From contig CM039502.1 in the NCBI GenBank assembly GCA_022432975.1, positions 11,739,803 to 11,803,802 on the forward strand: DNA of 64,000 nt, given 5' to 3'. The notes beneath the pieces were generated by a model that was not told the DNA's origin, did not search any database, and saw only the letters and a list, made by a program, of their open reading frames with translations. This DNA is from Begonia masoniana. Lineage: Eukaryota > Streptophyta > Magnoliopsida > Cucurbitales > Begoniaceae. The translations under genes were made by a program, and so were the position numbers. Positions 36,484 to 47,786 of the stretch are shown here, piece after piece. The stretch's first letter is position 1. The number at the start of each line of letters is the position of its first letter.

Positions 36484-36501
36484 CGAGGCTTTGATACCAA
36501 A
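36484..36501 (-). other. Primer-binding site of the gypsy element
   Basis: The minus strand reads TTTGGTATCAAAGCCTCGG just inside the 5' LTR, a tRNA-iMet-like site with A in place of G in CAGAGC. Confidence 0.75.
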
Positions 36502-37769
36502 TGTTGTGAGCCAAACCTTAACTAAGCTCCTGCAACAGCTTAAAGAGATCGTTAGCTACTCCAGTGCTCGGCCAAGCCGAGTAACTTCAAGAACAGAAAA
36601 CCAAACGTGCTAAATGCAGAACAAACAGAAACTTAAGCGTGAATGGTGTCGTGCGAGTGAAGTGAGTGTAAGATGAAAAGCGTGGTCCAGTTAATTCAAC
36701 AAAGATTTACACAACCTCAAGTCGGTCAGCTAACCAATGTTTAGCTCCGACAGAACGCTTTTCCGGAGGAAGGCGTCGACTTGAGGAACCGGTTCTGTCC
36801 ACCTCCTTCTGGTTTCCAGCCCTCGATAGGGAGGAGAGGAGAATGGTGCTAGAGTTCAACAACAACCTCGGGTTGTTGAACTAGGAGGCTATCTCCTATT
36901 CGGCGAAGCCGAAGCTTACCTGCGCGGCGAAATGCCTTCGCTGTTCCTCTCGTAGGGAAACGGTCTACTTCTTCTCATAAACTGAACCAACCATTACAGA
37001 CACCAATAGCGATGATAAATAGTACCTAGTGGCTGGAGAACATTTGAAAATTGGCGAGAACCGTTGAAGGCGCGGGAAGAAGAGCAGTCGAGATTCCTCT
37101 GTCGCTAGGGCTTCGAGGGTAGCCCTGTTTCCGTCAGCTCGCCGGTTTCCTTGCACGGCAACTTCTCCGACACAATTGCAGCAGCGATTCGGGCCGAAAA
37201 TGGAAGTGGTCCCCTCCATCTCCGAGTGCAGTCGCCGAATGTCGCCTCTGGTTTTGATTCACGGTGAAGGCTTCATTTGGTTCTCTTCATTAACAGCAGC
37301 GGCCCGATTCTTCAAGTAGCAAGTGGTCCGGTTCTTCAATGCACAGCAAATTGGTTTTCTTCATTAACCCACTCCCTTGGTTCTCAAGCCAATTAAAACC
37401 AAACCAAGCCACATCTAATCCTACCAAGCATCTAGCCCTAAATGCCTAACATGCATGCTTATATAAAATCTTAACAAAAAGGCCAATGTTTGCCCAATAA
37501 GTTTTAAAATAAAAAATACATAAAATCAATGCTCGGGAAGACAAATTCTCATATGAGCTTCTGGTTCTCCAAGCCTTGTCTCCCAAGCAATGACGTGCTT
37601 CGGTTGCTCCGGATCTTGAGCTTCCATCTCCCACTTTACATCGGTGAGTACGTCTTCCAATTCGGTGTAAGAAATGTCACCTGCAAAAGAGTAAAGTGTG
37701 TAAGTACATAAATTAGATAAAACATGTGAATGTACCTGTGATCGTGTGATGGGCCTACGGGGCACAACA
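36502..37769 (-). repeat. 5' LTR of the gypsy element
   Basis: 1268 bp, partner of 29276-30543, and flanked outside by TSD ACGCT. The frame at 37526-37765 is the LTR copy of the gag-pol C-terminus. Confidence 0.95.
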
Positions 37770-38108
37770 ACGCTGTCTTTCGTTCATTCATCGTTGCAGA
37801 TAGCAGATATGTTTACCAAGGCTCATTCTGCTTCACGCTTCCGTTTCTTGTTTGACAAACTCTCAATACTTCTAGTTGTAGCATCGTGAGTTTAAAGGGG
37901 GATGTTAGATTATATGTGTTAGCTTCAAGGTCTTTTTAGTAATTTACTTTACTTGTTTATTAATCATAGCTATATAACACTTTTAGGTTGTATTACTTTT
38001 TATTAATTCTATAAGATCTTTGTATTCCTTTTTTTTCAATTTCAACCGCTTCAATATCGCACAAGGGTGTTTGTAATACTAATAACCTCTATCTAATTTA
38101 ATCTTTTG
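37770..38108 (+). mobile_element. copia-2, right part: RNase H tail, polypurine tract, 3' LTR
   Basis: Begins with TSD copy ACGCT, then LSSFIVADIADMFTKAHSAS completes RNase H. TTTAAAGGGGGA (37891-37902) is the polypurine tract, and a 3' LTR starts TGTTAGATTATATG at 37903. It probably ends near 38110 (…TTTTGACA). I could not match this LTR to the sequence before 27404, so the two ends may come from different elements. Confidence 0.65.
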
Positions 38109-38234
38109 ACATATGCTTATTAATTTGTGTAATTAATAATTTATTTTAACTATTTATAAAGATACAAACAACATGTTAAGGGATAAGATTATTAAGTATA
38201 ATTAAAAGAAGTCATACCATAGCTGAAATAGAAA

Positions 38235-38592
38235 TGGTAGGGGTGGCAAGGGTGGGCACAGTCTGGTTCTACCCCAGAACCGGAACAATGACTCACGATT
38301 CCACATAACGAGAACCGGAACTAAGACATGGGTTTTCGGAGACAATATCGTAACCAGATCGTAAAATACGATTTGGTTCCAGTTCGGTTTCAATATTTTT
38401 TTAAAAAAATATGTTAAAAAGATAAGTGTCTCCATCAGATTGCCAGAACAGATGGAATGAAATTGCAAAAATTAAAAACACTTAGATAATTTGTCATTTA
38501 AGATCAAAATATTTTTAACTACTCTGAATTCAGAAATTAAATCGGAAATGCCCCATGAAATCGCATTGAAGTCGACGACAAACCTATCGGAA
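38235..38592. mobile_element. hAT-like non-autonomous repeat, left piece
   Basis: Starts TAGGGGTGGCAAGGGTGGGC and is rich in GGTTC/GAACC motifs. It is interrupted by copia-3 and continues at 43216-43720, where the far end reads ATGCCCACTCG in complementary sense. The terminus resembles TAGGGGTGGGCA ends at 61361. No clean 8-bp duplication was found. Confidence 0.4.
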
Positions 38593-38792
38593 TGAAAGAT
38601 AAAGGAGATTCTGGAAAACCTTGTATATTCCTCATATGAATTACAGAAAGGTGGTGCGATTATATAGACGCTAGAAGACGACAAAGACACGAGAAGAAGG
38701 AGGAGAAGATTACAGAGAGAGAAAATCTTCAGAAAATATAACAGCTTTTAGAACAGGCTTAAACCCGGTCTGGGTCCTCGGTTGGTTTAACA
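38593..38792 (-). repeat. 3' LTR of copia-3
   Basis: 200 bp. The pol frame ends inside it (stop at 38759). The polypurine tract (minus GAGGGGGGA) lies at 38793-38801. Confidence 0.93.
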
Positions 38793-41700
38793 TCCCCCCT
38801 CAAACGTACGGGTCGCGGGAGAACCGTGAGTTTGGTGTGAAGAGCTTGAAACCGAGCAGCGACCAAAGCCTTGGTTAAACAGTCAGCAACTTGATCGGAA
38901 GAGGGCACATAGGCCAAACGCAGAGAACCAGAGGCCACCTGTTCCCGGACAAAATGGAAATCAAGTTCAACGTGTTTCGTACGAGCATGAAGGACTGGAT
39001 TAGCCGCCAAACTGAGAGTGCTAAGATTGTCACAAAAAAGAATAGGAGAAGAGCAGGGAGACAGACGCAGTTCAGCAAGCAAGGACTGAAGCCAGAGTAA
39101 CTCAGCAGCTCCATTAGCGAGAGCTCGGTACTCGGATTCGGTACTAGAGCGAGAGACAGATTTAAGCTTAGATGTGGACCAAGAAACCAGATTGTGACCA
39201 AGGAAGACACAATAAGCTCCGGTGCTGCGACGATCATCGGGGCAAGAAGCCCAATCCGCATCAGTGTAGCAGTGGAGGGAATGATCAGAATTGGGCTGAA
39301 GAGAAAGACCAAGATGAGCAGTACCACGAAGATATCGGAGTATGCGCTTGACGGCAATCATGTGAAGGTCAGTAGGAGCGTGCATGAATTGACATAGTTT
39401 GTTGACAGCATAAGAGATATCGGGTCTGGTTATGGTGCAATACTGAAGTGTACCAAGAATGCTCCTATACTCTGTAAAATCAGACAGCAAGTTACCGTCA
39501 TGAAGAGACAAGGAGGAAAGAGCAAGTGGTGTAGCGTGAGCTTTAGAATCCAGCATGCCTCGTTTTAATAGAAGATCCCGAATATACTTGGTCTGACTGA
39601 GATGAATACCAGTGGAATCACGAAGAACCTCAATACCTAAGAAGAAATGAAGCAAGCCGAGGTCCTTGACTGCAAACTGTTGAGAGAGATGAGAGATTAA
39701 AGCAGCGATGAGCCCAACAGAGGAACCAGTGACGATAATGTCATCCACATAAATCAAAACAACTGTAATATCTGAAGCAGAGTGAAGAATGAACATGGAA
39801 GTATCTGCCCGGGAAGCTGTAAAACCTAGCTTAAGTAGGGCCATACTCAATTTAAGAAACCATGCCCGGGGAAATTGTTTGAGGCCATAAATCGATCGAT
39901 GAAGTTTACAGACGTAGTCAGGATGAGCGGGATCTGTGAAACCCTGAGGTTGAGCCATATAGACATCTTCGAGAAGATCACCGTGAAGAAACGCATTTTG
40001 AACATCAAGTTGTTTAATCTGCCACTGCCGAGAGATATCAATGCTGAGAAGAAGACGAATAGTAGCAGGTTTAACAACAGGACTAAAGGTCTCATGAAAA
40101 TCAAGATCCATCGTCTGTTGAAACCCCTTGGCAACTAGGCGAGCTTTGAAACGATCAATGGAGCCGTCTGGTCGAAGCTTGATCCGGTAGACCCACTTGG
40201 AGCCAATGACCCGAGAATTGGCGGGTTTCGGAACAAGGGACCAGGTGCCTTGAGAATGAAGTGCCCGAAATTCCATGTCCATGGCAGTTCGCCACTCAGG
40301 AAGAGCAGAAGCCTCGCAATAAGAAGAAGGTTCACAGAGTAAATCGCCAGCAACACTGAAATACCTTAGGTTTAAAAATGCCGGATTTGGATCGGGTAAC
40401 CATCGGGTGTTCATTTACAGTGAGAGGAGCAGGAGAACTCGTAGGGCAGACGAAAGGGGAAGTAGCCGAGGGGAGAGAGGAGGATGAAGAAGAGTTGCTG
40501 GAAGATGGAGAAAGAGAGAGTAAAGGTGCTTCTTGAGAAGAAGTCGGGAATGAAGATGCAGAAGAGAAGGGTAAGGAAGAAATAACAGGTGGGGAATGAG
40601 ATGGAATAATGGGAGAGGAAATAGATTGAAAAGGAAAAACAATTTCATTAAAAACAACGTGACGGGAAATATAGAGGCGACCAGAACCCGGATGAAGACA
40701 AATATACCCTTTATGACTACTGCTATAGCCGAGAAAAGTGCATGAGCTAGATCGAAATTCAAGTTTATGAGAATTATAAGGACGTAAAAACGGAAAACAC
40801 TAACACCCAAAAACACGAAGATGATTATAAGAAGGATGGCGAAGATATAAAGTAAAAAAGGGAGTTTGATTTGATAAAACTTTTGAAGGAAGACGATTAA
40901 TTAAATAGACAGCAATGCTGAAGGCAAATGACCAAAAATGGAGAGGTAAAGAGGAATGAGCCAAAAGCGATAAGCCCATCTCCACAATGTGCCTATTTTT
41001 TCTTTCAACTCGGCCATTTTGTTGAGGCGTGTATGGACAAGATACTTCATGGATAATGCCATTTTGAGAAAAAAATTTAGATAATGACCGGAATTCACCG
41101 CCCCAATCGGATCGAACACGTTTAATATTACAGTTAAACTGAGTAAGAATGAGTTTATGAAAGGTAGTAAAAGTGGCATAGGCTTCATCTTTAGAGTGCA
41201 AATAATAAATCCAAGTAAAACGCGAATAATCATCAATAAAAATAATAAAGTACTTGGCACCCATAATAGATGTAACAGGAGAGGTCCCCATAAGTCCGTG
41301 TGTATTAGATCAAACATAGCCGAGGCTTTAGATAAAGACAATGAAAAAGGAAGTTTATGAGATTTAGCTAGCTGACAAGAAGAACAAAAATCAAAACACG
41401 CAGATGAAATATTAAGATGAGATAAAACTGCTTGAACAACGGGAGATGCCGGATGCCCTAAACGGTAATGCCAGAGATTAGAGGGATTGTTGGACACAGA
41501 GAGAAGCTGGGTGGAGGAAGATGAAGCTGGAGGAGAACACACCCGATAAAGCCCATTATCAAGGAATCCCCGGAGACGGATTTGATGAGTGAGCTGGTCC
41601 TTGATAACAAAAAAATAAGGATGAAATTCAATATATGCCTTGTTATCAAGACATAACCGGGAAACACTAAGAAGATTTTTTTGAATAGAAGGAGAATGGT

Positions 41701-42931
41701 AAACAGAATGTAATATTAAAGGAGACAAAGAACCAGGAAGTAAAGCATGACCAACGTGAGAAATAGGAGAAACCATACCATTACCGACTGTGATCTGAGC
41801 ATCGCCGTGGTAAGGAGTGGCGGAATCCAGCAAGTTTAGGTCAGGAGTAAAATGATGCGAAGCCCCTGAGTCTAAATATCAGTTAGCATCAAGAGAGGTT
41901 GCATCAGAGGCGGAAGAAGGACTGGGAGTAGGCAGAATGGCAGAGAAGTTGCGCGGTGGAAATGAAGGAGGCTGATACTGGAGATTAGTGCGATGATAGC
42001 AAACATTTGCACTATGACCAGATTTGAAACAGATCTGACAGCGAGGGCGATTTTGGGATCGGGATGGAGAGAGAGATTGGGAAACAAAGGAGGGAGGAGA
42101 ACGAAAAGAGGGAGAGGGAAGCAATGGAGCATTGAAGGAAGAGGGCCGAGGACCACGTGGTTGGGCCGAAAAATTGGAATGAGGGCCAGGTGGGGAAGGA
42201 AACCGTGGTCTGGATTTATTTGCAGTGGTAAAATGATTCTGAAAAGGATTCAACACAGTGGCTGTATTCTGGCAATCTAGTTGAGCTTCATGGCTTAGGA
42301 GCAGACTATTGAGTTCTTCCATAGATGGTTGAGTAGGTAGTGTTGAAATAGAGGTAACAAAAGCGTTGTATTCGGCACCCAGACCATTCAAGAAATACAT
42401 AACCTGATCCTTGGGATTCACAGGTTCTCCGATAGCAGCTAAAGTGTTACAGATACTTCGAAATTTCTGAACATAGAGCATAGCACTGAGACCCTCCTTA
42501 CGAAAACCTTGTAGACTATTTCGGAGTTCAGCAATGCGAGCAAAAGAAGCTGCAGAGAAGAGTTGCGCCAATGCTTCCCAGATTTCATGAGCTGTGGAGT
42601 ATCCGATCAGTTGACCTAGTATCTGTTCGTGAACAGAAGCGTAGATCCAACTCATGATAAGATGATTATATCGTTACCAAGAAATAAAATCTGGGTTGAT
42701 GTCAGATGAATTTGAATCTTCAAATTGAGGAGGACAGAGACGAGAACCAGTTAGTATATCATCCAGACCATTTGCGATAACAATATTAAGAATCTGATTT
42801 TTCCAGATTAGAAAGTTTGATTCATCGAGTTTAATAGTGAGGGGTTGATTAATCGAAGGAAGATGAGAAAGAGAAGATGATTTAGAGTCAGAGGACGAGA
42901 AGATGTCCGTAGTACTCTGTGAGGTGGCCAT
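38759..42931 (-). pseudogene. copia-3 Gag-Pol, multiply interrupted
   Basis: Pieces in order on the minus strand: gag N-terminus MATSQSTTD…LDESNFLIWKNQIL (42931-42674); gag and zinc knuckle CQICFKSGHSANVC (42655-41879), separated by an in-frame TAA; protease YLDSGASHHF after an in-frame TGA that replaces the expected Trp; gag-pre-integrase LWHYRLGHPA; integrase (FDLIHTDLWGP, then frameshift, FIDDYSRFTW…SDWGGEF…NGRVERKNRH, 41291-40800); another shift; then a long intact RT/RNase H segment 40414-38759 with YVDDIIVTG, CYTDADWASC and RTKHVELDFHFVRE. At least two stops and two frameshifts, so it needs other elements to move. Confidence 0.92.
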
Positions 42932-43003
42932 TAGTCAAAAAATAAAAGAGATGAAGAGCAGAGAAAAAAAAAGGAGTACTGAGGAGAGTAGGAGCCGTTA
43001 ATG

Positions 43004-43015
43004 GCTCTGATACCA
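43004..43015 (-). other. Primer-binding site of copia-3
   Basis: The minus strand reads TGGTATCAGAGC immediately inside the 5' LTR, a perfect complement of the tRNA-iMet 3' end. Confidence 0.9.
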
Positions 43016-43215
43016 TGAAAGATAAAGGAGATTCTGAAAAACTTTGTATATTCCTCATATGAGTTACAGAAAGGTGGTGCGATTATATAGACGCTAGAAG
43101 ACGACAAAGACACGAGAAGAAGGAGGAGAAGATTACAGAGAGAGAAAATCTTCAGAAAATATAACAGCTTTTAGAACTGGCTTAAACCCGGTCTGGGTCC
43201 TCGGTTGGTTTAACA
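43016..43215 (-). repeat. 5' LTR of copia-3
   Basis: 200-bp partner of 38593-38792, followed by TSD CGGAA. Confidence 0.93.
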
Positions 43216-43720
43216 CGGAACAACGAAAATGAACTAAAATTGGCAAAAAAAAAAATTGAGTTAGGATTGCGAAGTGCAAACAGAAGAACACAACAATGAC
43301 GGAACAACGAGATCTCTAAGAAGTGGAAACGCCAAACAGAACGGAACAACGACGACAATGACGAGTTAGGGCTGCGAAAAGGAGAAGACATCTCCGAATT
43401 GGGTGGGCTGCGGTAAGAGGACGAGACAACACGAGGGAGGGAGTGCAGTAATTGATGAAGAAAATAGAGATTAAAGTTAAAAGAGAATTAGGAATGGGCC
43501 GGGTTGAGTTGAATTTTTTTAGGTTACCTCACGGTTCGATTTTCCTTCGGTTATGTCAGTTTTTGACCTATAAAATCGAGAACCGAACCATGGACCACGG
43601 TTTTGGAGGTCCCCAGACCGTTCCCAAAACTTAATATTGACAGAATCAGCCTAGACCTCACTGAACCGGATGGGTCGATCCGATTCCCCGGTTCTGGTCC
43701 AATTATGCCCACTCGTAAGA
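43216..43720. mobile_element. hAT-like non-autonomous repeat, right piece
   Basis: Continues the repeat broken by copia-3, with CACGGTTCGATT, GAGAACCGAACC and CCCCGGTTCTGG motifs and a terminal ATGCCCACTCGTAA. The join at CGGAA is supported by the copia-3 TSD. Confidence 0.4.
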
Positions 43721-44043
43721 GATAGTACGGAGCTTCAGAAGAATCAAAGTCCATCGCTACAACTTCGAACGGCATTAGTTTCATCACCTACCAACAATTA
43801 GAGATGAAAAGAAATTGAGGATTTTTGAGATTTGAGAAATTACCCCACAGTTCAAGCCCGAGCCTAACAATCTTTAATTGGGCCGAGCTTGGGCCCATTC
43901 ACAATGTCAAAAAAGACAAGGGGTTAAGTGAAATTATTAAAGTATATCAATAATCATACTGAAAAAAGTAATAATTTTATTTAGCAAATGAGAAGGCAAT
44001 TGGGCCATCTCTAGCCACAGAAACTACACATGAAGTGAACCAT

Positions 44044-45052
44044 CTAGTTGGTAAACCCATCAATGGCACTGCTCGGCTCGCATGCCTTGGCTGCGGGGCT
44101 CGGCTCCACTCCCGGGTGTGGCTCGACAGGCTTGCCGAGAAGCTCGGCCGGCAACTCTTTGATCCCCTTCAAGTAAAATGTATAGAAGATTTTGATTGGG
44201 AACACAATCTGATGCAATTTGACCTGTCCGGACACACCCTCGAAAATTCCCGACCCGCCGGTCACGGCCAGATACGTGTCCTCGTTGTAGGTCAAATACG
44301 GCCCTTGTATCGCTATGTGACCGTACTTCCCGAAGTAAAAGCTGTAAATGGCCTCGTATCGGTCTCCATTCTTCTCGGCTTTGTGTTCGATCAAAATGCA
44401 TATTCCTGCCGTGATTCCGAGCCGTTTTTGCATGTCCCCGGAGTATAACTGTAATAAATTGGGGACGTAAATTATGCCGTGACAATCATATCTGATAGAA
44501 CTAGACTGACCTTTTTGCAAATTGATTAAATTCTGCTCGACTTTAATATGATAGACCATATTATATATCATTTAATAGCTAGCTTTAAAAGAGAAAGAAC
44601 AGAGAACTTGCTTTGTTGCTGAATGGAACAAGATCACCGAGAGAATTAGTGGAGTTTTTGCTCAATCTTAGATAAACAGGGCTGCCTCGATCAAGTTCGT
44701 TGATCTCATAAATACACAACTCCTGAACTTTCTCTACAGAAATGAATCAAACAGAAACAAAAGATCAAATCACCATGAACAGAAAAAAAAACAACAACAT
44801 TTTCTCTTTCCTGAAAAACAAAATTATCTCACCAGTTTCTGGGCTAGCCTGGCTTTTAACAGCAAGAGGCCTTTGCGACAGCGAAATAGGGGGAAGAGAG
44901 CTGGTAAAAAGCTTCGAGCTTCCAAAGAGAGAGGATTTCTGCAAACGGGTAAAAGCTAGTGACTTTGCGGGCGAAGAAGATGATCTGATTTTTGGGTCTC
45001 CTAATTTTACAGCGGCGGAGATGCCCGTCGTAGCAAAGGTGGAGGAAGCCAT
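44044..45052 (-). CDS. AOC: Allene oxide cyclase, chloroplastic (complete, 3 exons)
   Basis: Converts the unstable allene oxide 12,13-EOT to cis-(+)-OPDA in the plastid, the stereospecific step of jasmonate synthesis. Exons 45052-44833, 44733-44612 and 44448-44044 join in frame to 248 residues, the usual length. A Ser-rich transit peptide (about 1-70) precedes [85 protein letters not shown] and FYTFYLKGI, all signature segments of the lipocalin-like AOC barrel. The C-terminus AIDGFTN matches the family. Intron 1 is GT-AG; intron 2 (44611-44449) has a GC donor (AAA/GCAAGT) and a TTACAG acceptor. One residue is unusual: [11 protein letters not shown] has an extra Asn compared with GPYLTYEDTY. 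Nothing looks broken. Confidence 0.95.
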
Positions 45053-45130
45053 GTTTATTTTCTCGGTGGAGTGTTTGGTCAGCGAGAAAGACAGGGAAAT
45101 GGGTGGGAAAGTACAGGGAAAGGGACTGAG

Positions 45131-45138
45131 TTTATAAA
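45131..45138 (-). promoter_or_regulatory. Probable TATA box of the allene oxide cyclase gene
   Basis: TTTATAAA lies about 80 bp upstream of the ATG at 45052. It is the best TATA match in the upstream region and would place transcription start near 45105. Confidence 0.5.
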
Positions 45139-46424
45139 GAGGGTGAAAGGAGTTGGTTTCAGGGAAGGACAGTGGACTTCAACGAAGGCAATTCTCTTTA
45201 TGAGTTAATGCAAAATGATATACATGCCATTTAAAGCAAAAGAATGTATTCATGGTCATGTGCTCGCAATCAATCTTGGGTTGTTACAGTCTTCAAAGAC
45301 TCACTGTTGTGCTGGTGACCGCTTGTGGCCAAGGTCGTCCATTCCCCAGTGCATTTTGCACCTATTTTAAGTACAGTCGACCGCTCCCGATGCATTTTTT
45401 ACCAATTTCAAGTGTAGATGCACTTAATTTTAACTACGAACGATCATTGTGTGAAGCTGAGATAGCCCGTTTTCAAAAATATTTTGAACCTAATTTAAGT
45501 ACAGAGATTGCAAAGAGTTAGCTTGTCATCAAAGCTAATAATAGTTTAATGCTAGTACTCCCATGTAATTTAAGTTTGTCATTGATAATTAGCTTTTTGT
45601 TATTAAGACAATTGTTAATAGTAAGTCCTTCATTGGGTCGTCGACAAACAGCAAGGCAGCAATGGCGGTTCGGTGGTTCAAGCTAAAAAGTCTGATGATC
45701 GCGTCATTCATGATTGTTGATGTTTTGGTTGAATGCAGCAAATGGGTCGCTTGGAAGACGAAGTTAGAAGATTGATGTGGAAAGTAGTTGCCATTTTAAT
45801 GGAGGAAACTGAAAGATGAGAACAAATTCGCCATTTTTACCTGTTTTATTTTCTTGCATGCAACCATACCTGTGTAGAACAATAGCTGCCACTGCCACCC
45901 CACCCATTCTCTCTCTCTCTATGTTCAGTCTTGTCCACTCCTTTCCTCTGACACTTCTGTTGTTGGTTTGGTTGATGGCAGAGTCAATTCCGCTCATAGG
46001 CAATTGATCGACTCTGCTTGCACAATTTTTGTTGAAGTCAGAGGCATCGTAGATCGATGGCTCGGCTCTACCACTGCTCTGAGAAATGATCAGCTCTGCA
46101 CAATTGTGGTCGATGGCAGAGGCATTGCAGATCGATCCCGCTGCTCATGGGCGATCGATCGCCTCTATCACTGCTCTGCGAAAGCACTTTAAAGACTTTA
46201 AAATTTTGATACTCAAACGTCAAATTTAGATGGAAATTATGTACAAATCCTATTGGTCAATGTATGTTTTATTGATTAACTTTTATGTGTAAGTTATGAT
46301 GAAACTGATGCTCTCTTTACTTTGAAAATATATACGGTGGTGTTTCACTACTATACTGCCTCCTCTTTCTCTTCATCTGCCAAATCCCCATTTCCGATTT
46401 CCATTTAAGCTCCAAGCTCACCAT
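45139..46424. other. Intergenic region with a weak tandem duplication
   Basis: Upstream of allene oxide cyclase on one side and, before copia-4 inserted, of the MYB pseudogene on the other. Around 45990-46190 a segment of about 90 bp is imperfectly repeated (GTCAGAGGCATCGTAGATCGA, then GGCAGAGGCATTGCAGATCG). No gene is supported. Confidence 0.4.
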
Positions 46425-47060
46425 TGTGAGGTCCCCCTTTATGACGAGGGACCTCCTCTTTTATTGAGCAGCTGAAAAGAGAGGTCAGATCCTCCTTTCT
46501 GTGCCTACATCTCATTTAATGAGATTGTTGGTGGCCACTCACCTTCCTCATTAATAAGGAAGGTGAGAAGATGCCAAAGCCCCTATAAATATAGGCTTCG
46601 AGAAACTCTCTAGGACATCCCAAAATCAAAGCTTCTCCAGCGAAGTGAAAAAAAAAAAAAAAAAAAAGAAATAGAGAATTCTACGAGGAAGAGAAAAAAA
46701 TGAGTCTGAGAAAAAAAAAAATAGGTGTGGTGTTTTTGTGCACATTGAGAATTCTAAAAGTGGTTATTTCTCTTAGTGAATATTTTTTAGAATATTCAAT
46801 ATCTAGAAAAATATTGTAAATCCTATTTTTCATAGTGAGATCTTTCTAGACTCGGTCCCTGTGATTTTTTTCCGATTTAGGTTTCCACGTAAAATTTTCG
46901 GTGTTCATTTTTGCTATTATTTCTCTTACTTCTTGGTCATTCTAATTTACGGCAGTGAAAAAATATTTCTGGTATTTTTTAGATTGTATCTGCTATCGTT
47001 TCTCGTACCGCTTATTTAAGTGGGGTTCTCGTCAGATTTCTTTATTATTTTTTCCCCACA
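46425..47060 (+). repeat. 5' LTR of copia-4
   Basis: 636 bp. Contains a short inverted repeat GAGGTCCC…GGGACCTC at its start and a TATA-like CCTATAAATATAGG near 46583. The primer site AGTGGTATCAGAGCC follows. Confidence 0.9.
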
Positions 47061-47062
47061 AG

Positions 47063-47075
47063 TGGTATCAGAGCC
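47063..47075 (+). other. Primer-binding site of copia-4
   Basis: TGGTATCAGAGCC, two bases inside the 5' LTR, complementary to the tRNA-iMet 3' end. Confidence 0.85.
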
Positions 47076-47160
47076 TGAGTAATTTCTTTAAATCTAGTAT
47101 GCTCTGTGGTTGCGGTTTTTAAATTGATCCTCCACATCATAAAATTTTTTAGAAGTTATT

Positions 47161-47786
47161 ATGGCGGGAAAGATCGAAATTAAAAAATTCAATGGAAATA
47201 ATTTTTCTCTGTGAAAATTAAAAATGAAAGCGTCATTGCAGAGAGATGGCTGTGCTATGGCCATCGGCAACAGACCTACAAACGTTGAAGACGAGAAATG
47301 AATCAAAGCAGAAGATGATGCAATGACCATTTTGTATCTCACTTTAGCATATGGAATTTTGTCAAGTATCTCAAAAATGACAATGGCAAATCAGATCTGG
47401 GATACCCTGACAAAATTATACAAAAAGAAGTTGTGCTATAATAAAATTTTTTTGAAAAGAAAATTATACCATTTAGATGTCAGAATCTACAACAGTGACA
47501 GACCATGTCAATACTCTGATACATTATTTTCTCAACTTACAGCAATGGAGCACAAAATTGACGAAAATGAAAAGGCTGAACTTTTACTTCAAAGTTTGTC
47601 AGATTCATATGATCATCTCATTGTAAATTTGCTCAACGGTATTGCAAAAACAACATTGATGTTTAATGATATTGCAGCCGCCGTTCTTGACGAAGAAAGT
47701 AAGCGGAAAAACATTGAGCAGTTCTCTGTGGAGGTTTTATCAGTAACGAGAGGGAGATCAATAGAACGTGGGGCCTCTGAAGCCAG
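47161..47786 (+). pseudogene. copia-4 gag, N-terminal part
   Basis: Reads MAGKIEIKKFNGNNFSL, then an in-frame TGA (Trp expected), then KLKMKASLQRDGC, a second stop, and an open stretch with QIWDTLTKLYKKK, LFSQLTAMEHKIDENEK and LLQSLSDSYDHLI. This is a Tork/Tnt1-type copia Gag. It is cut at RGRSIERG by the solo LTR; the zinc knuckle CYHCGKTGYMKMDC lies beyond it at 50178-50220. Confidence 0.85.

Larger units (their letters stand above)
29276..37769 (-). mobile_element. Young, intact Ty3/gypsy LTR retrotransposon
   Basis: 8494 bp, minus orientation. The LTRs of 1268 bp each (29276-30543 and 36502-37769) differ by eye at only about three bases. The ends are TGTTGTG…CACAACA, with an exact 5-bp TSD ACGCT at 29271-29275 and 37770-37774. 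The target is the RNase H region of copia-2, whose halves join cleanly across it. It has a primer site beside the right LTR, a polypurine tract beside the left LTR, and one uninterrupted 1595-codon gag-pol. It should be among the most recent insertions in the window and could be autonomous. Confidence 0.96.
38593..43215 (-). mobile_element. Ty1/copia retrotransposon with short LTRs (copia-3)
   Basis: 4623 bp, minus orientation. The LTRs of 200 bp each (38593-38792 and 43016-43215) differ at about four bases. The ends are TGTTAAACC…TCTTTCA on the minus strand, with an exact TSD CGGAA (38588-38592 and 43216-43220). It has a perfect primer site and a purine tract. The gag-pol is complete in domain content but carries stops and frameshifts. 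Confidence 0.95.

Noticed and set aside
44035..44448. 137-codon plus-strand ORF and 141-codon minus-frame alternative over exon 3 of allene oxide cyclase
   Set aside because: Shadow frames of a well-supported exon.
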